Shown here piece by piece: positions 3,883-5,964 of a stretch of 5,964 nt of DNA. The stretch comes from JBEKYH01 sp049511115 (GTDB lineage: Bacteria; Planctomycetota; Phycisphaerae; Tepidisphaerales; Tepidisphaeraceae). Made by a program: the position numbers and the translations under genes. How positions within the stretch are numbered: position 1 is the first letter of the stretch; the number at the start of each line of letters is the position of its first letter. The DNA is taken from positions 1 through 5,964 of the forward strand of contig JBEKYH010000330.1 in the NCBI GenBank assembly GCA_049511115.1. Direction: 5' to 3'. Under the pieces are notes generated by a model that saw nothing but the letters and a program-made list of their open reading frames with translations, ran no database searches and was not told the DNA's origin.

Positions 3883-5964
3883 CTATCGCGGAGCGCCGGT
3901 GTCGAGTTGAATTCCCTTGGGCGTTAAGTCCACGATCGGGAACGAGGAGTATTCTACTTTCCCCGTGGGGATTTTCACGGAATCCGGATCGGGCGTGCAG
4001 ACAGTCACCACGCAATTGCGCAGACGATTTCGCGCGTAGGCGCGAACGTCATCCAGCGTGACCGCGCCGATCTGATCGGGGAAACGCAGGTGATAATCGT
4101 AACCCAGCCCGAATAGCTCATCGAGAGCCGACTGCTCGGCCTGGCTGTCGGGCGTCTCATGATCCAGCGCATCGCCGGTGGTGATGAGGTCGCGGCTGCG
4201 GCCGAACCAATCGGCTTGCATGTCGGTGTCCGTGCCCTGAAGGCGGGCCATGTTCACCAGCAAGCGCTGGCCGACTTCGGTGACCTTGCTCGGGTCACAT
4301 TCGGCATAGGCGATCATGGTGCCGGGAATCTGAGCGGACTGGCCGGGCTGATCGTAGGCGGCCGCCTCGTAGGAGAGGCCCAGGCCGCGGAGAGTTTCGA
4401 AGATATAGCCGGTGGGATAGCTGAAACCACCGGCGAGCGTGAAGGCGCGAATCGCAGTCGGCTCTGAGGGTTCGCCGATGATGCTGTCGGATTGGAATCC
4501 GACGACGACGCTGGCCGGGCCTTGCTCGGTCTTCTGAACTTTCACCTGCGTGACATTTAAGAATGGCGTGGCATTGTCAGCTTGATGATCGGCGGGGGCG
4601 AAGGTCCGAGCCGCGATCGGGGGAACTTTGGCTCCGCCGCCGAGGAGCTTCTGGGCCATGTCTTTGGCCTGCTCGGGATCGACGTCGCCGAAAATGGTCA
4701 GGACGCGGGGGGCGCTGAGGATTTTATCGGCGTACCACTGCTTCATCTGCGCGGCTGTGAATTTCTGCACGTTTTCAGCGGTGCCGATGGGCATGAACTG
4801 ATACGGCGAATTGGACGGGCCGTAGAATTCCTGTTTGAAGAAGCGGAAGGCGCGATTGTGCCATTCGGCGTCCTGGCTGGAGATTTCAGCAGCGAGGCGC
4901 TGCTTCATTTCGCCGACCTGGTCATCGGCGAAAGTTGGATGCAGGACGATATCGGCGTACTGCGCAAGCGCCGAGGGGAGATCATCCTTGGTGCAGCTCA
5001 TGGCCCATGACCAGGTGTTGTTGCCGCAGGAGGCGCCGAATTCCGCGCCGATGGAATCGAAATACTCGGCAATCTGCTCGGCCGATTTTCCGCCGGCGCC
5101 GCGCTGAAGGGAAACCATGGTCAGGTTGCCCAGGCCATTGGTGGAGGCGTCTTCGGCGGTCACGCCGCCGAGACTGTACATGCGGACGGTTACCAGGGGA
5201 GTATTCGTAAACCGCTTGAGGAGCAGCACGGTGCCGTTATCGAGGACGAAGCGCTGCACGGTGCTGGGGCCGGCGATTTGCTCGGCGGGCGAAGATGAAG
5301 TCGAACCGGGCGTTTGCGCCTGCACGGCGGGGCGAATCAGATCCTCAGCCTTGGGCAATCCGGCGGAACCGACGGCTTCTTCGGGAAGCATGACGGTGGT
5401 CAGGAGCTTGCCGGGGTCGAGGTATTTAACGGCGGCGGCCTGGACCTGCGCGGCCGTGACATTGCCGACGCGCTCGACGTAGCGATCGCTAAAATGAGGA
5501 TCGCCGCTGGAGAGATAGTCGGTGGCCAGCGAGGCGGCGACATCCTGGGAGGTCTGCATCTGCTTGAGGCGGGCCATCTTCATTTCGGTCTTGGCGCGCT
5601 GGAGGCTGGCGTCGTCGACGCCGTGGGCGCGGATGTCGGCGAGATCGGCCAAGGTGGCGGCGATGGCGGGCTGGACCTTGGCGGCGTCGGTCTGCAGGTC
5701 GATCATGAAGCTGCCGTCGACGAAGGAGGGAGTCCAATCTTCGGCGGAGACGGTGCTCACGACCTGACGATTATCGCGCAGGTCTTCAACAAGTGCCGCA
5801 CTCTCGCTGCCGCCGAGGATGGTGGCGAGGAGATCGAGAGCGTACATGTCGGGGCTGTCTTCCTTCACCGAAGCGAACGCGAGATCAATGCGAGCCTGGC
5901 CGAGTTTGGGGAATGTCGCGACCAGGGTGCGGGGACCGACAACCGGTGGCTCCTGGGCGATGTC
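3883..5964 (-). CDS. M16 (pitrilysin/insulinase-like) peptidase family protein, tandem-domain, N-terminus off the right edge
   Basis: The frame is open to the window edge, giving 693 visible residues; the gene must start further right. The first visible part (PRTLVATFPKLGQARIDLAF, then DLLATILGGSESAALVEDLR) is the C-terminal half of a first M16 unit, so the HxxEH zinc site of that unit would be off-window. A Pro/Ser/Thr/Gln linker at about 210-230 leads to a second M16 unit. There the expected HxxEH position, in GLGNLTMVSLQRG (277-289), reads NLTMV, so this half cannot bind zinc in the usual way. The last M16_C-like part has LRGLGLSYEA (525-534), matching the family's R...Y substrate-binding motif. 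Active plus inactive halves closing around a peptide is the known M16 clamshell design. Such proteins are usually periplasmic or envelope-associated in diderms; the signal peptide cannot be seen here. Followed after 40 bp by the cyclodeaminase-family gene. Confidence 0.93.
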   Translation of the reverse strand, partial: DIAQEPPVVGPRTLVATFPKLGQARIDLAFASVKEDSPDMYALDLLATILGGSESAALVEDLRDNRQVVSTVSAEDWTPSFVDGSFMIDLQTDAAKVQPAIAATLADLADIRAHGVDDASLQRAKTEMKMARLKQMQTSQDVAASLATDYLSSGDPHFSDRYVERVGNVTAAQVQAAAVKYLDPGKLLTTVMLPEEAVGSAGLPKAEDLIRPAVQAQTPGSTSSSPAEQIAGPSTVQRFVLDNGTVLLLKRFTNTPLVTVRMYSLGGVTAEDASTNGLGNLTMVSLQRGAGGKSAEQIAEYFDSIGAEFGASCGNNTWSWAMSCTKDDLPSALAQYADIVLHPTFADDQVGEMKQRLAAEISSQDAEWHNRAFRFFKQEFYGPSNSPYQFMPIGTAENVQKFTAAQMKQWYADKILSAPRVLTIFGDVDPEQAKDMAQKLLGGGAKVPPIAARTFAPADHQADNATPFLNVTQVKVQKTEQGPASVVVGFQSDSIIGEPSEPTAIRAFTLAGGFSYPTGYIFETLRGLGLSYEAAAYDQPGQSAQIPGTMIAYAECDPSKVTEVGQRLLVNMARLQGTDTDMQADWFGRSRDLITTGDALDHETPDSQAEQSALDELFGLGYDYHLRFPDQIGAVTLDDVRAYARNRLRNCVVTVCTPDPDSVKIPTGKVEYSSFPIVDLTPKGIQLDTGAPR

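Noticed and set aside
3426..4061. A 211-residue plus-strand open frame across the cyclodeaminase and M16 genes
   Set aside because: It spans the junction of two well-recognised minus-strand genes and has no domain-like features.
5866..5868. The GTG at 5868 as the start of the M16 gene
   Set aside because: The frame stays open for 32 further codons to the window edge, and those residues continue a normal M16 domain, so the true start lies outside the window.

Overview
The window is G+C-rich, densely coded chromosomal sequence carrying six protein-coding genes and no RNA genes, mobile elements or CRISPR arrays that I can see. It looks like a diderm bacterium: there is a lipobox lipoprotein and a large M16-type zinc-protease relative. 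I suspect Planctomycetota, from the lineage-restricted look of the lipoprotein and the small Cys-containing protein, the long charged N-terminus of RsgA and a trpF that stands apart from other trp genes. This is inference from gene style and is not proven by a marker gene.

Layout, left to right. (1) Positions 1-938, minus strand: the ribosome-assembly GTPase gene rsgA, cut by the left edge before its C-terminal zinc domain. (2) Positions 939-1004: a short divergent intergenic region with a 14-bp tandem repeat and a good sigma-70-like promoter placed so that the trpF message would be leaderless. (3) Positions 1005-1676, plus strand: trpF, phosphoribosylanthranilate isomerase of tryptophan synthesis and the only plus-strand gene. 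(4) Positions 1639-2595, minus strand: a secreted lipoprotein of unknown function, whose low-complexity tail overlaps the 3' end of trpF by 38 bp tail-to-tail. (5) Positions 2592-3143, minus strand: a small protein of unknown function with a Cys-x-x-Cys knuckle, overlapping the lipoprotein start by 4 bp (ATGA). (6) Positions 3216-3842, minus strand: a single-domain cyclodeaminase/cyclohydrolase of folate one-carbon metabolism, with a GTG start. (7) Positions 3883-5964, minus strand: a tandem M16 peptidase-family protein that runs off the right edge.

The four minus-strand genes from the right edge to 1639 are close enough (gaps of 40 and 72 bp, then a 4-bp overlap) to be co-transcribed, although the 72-bp gap before the Cys protein could hold a separate promoter. 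Their known functions (proteolysis, folate one-carbon chemistry, envelope lipoprotein) do not form an obvious pathway. The best-supported functional unit is the translationally coupled Cys protein and lipoprotein. I did not find a convincing new biological system. The points most worth checking are the leaderless trpF promoter built on a tandem repeat, the convergent gene overlap in a repeated low-complexity tail, and the uncharacterised coupled gene pair.
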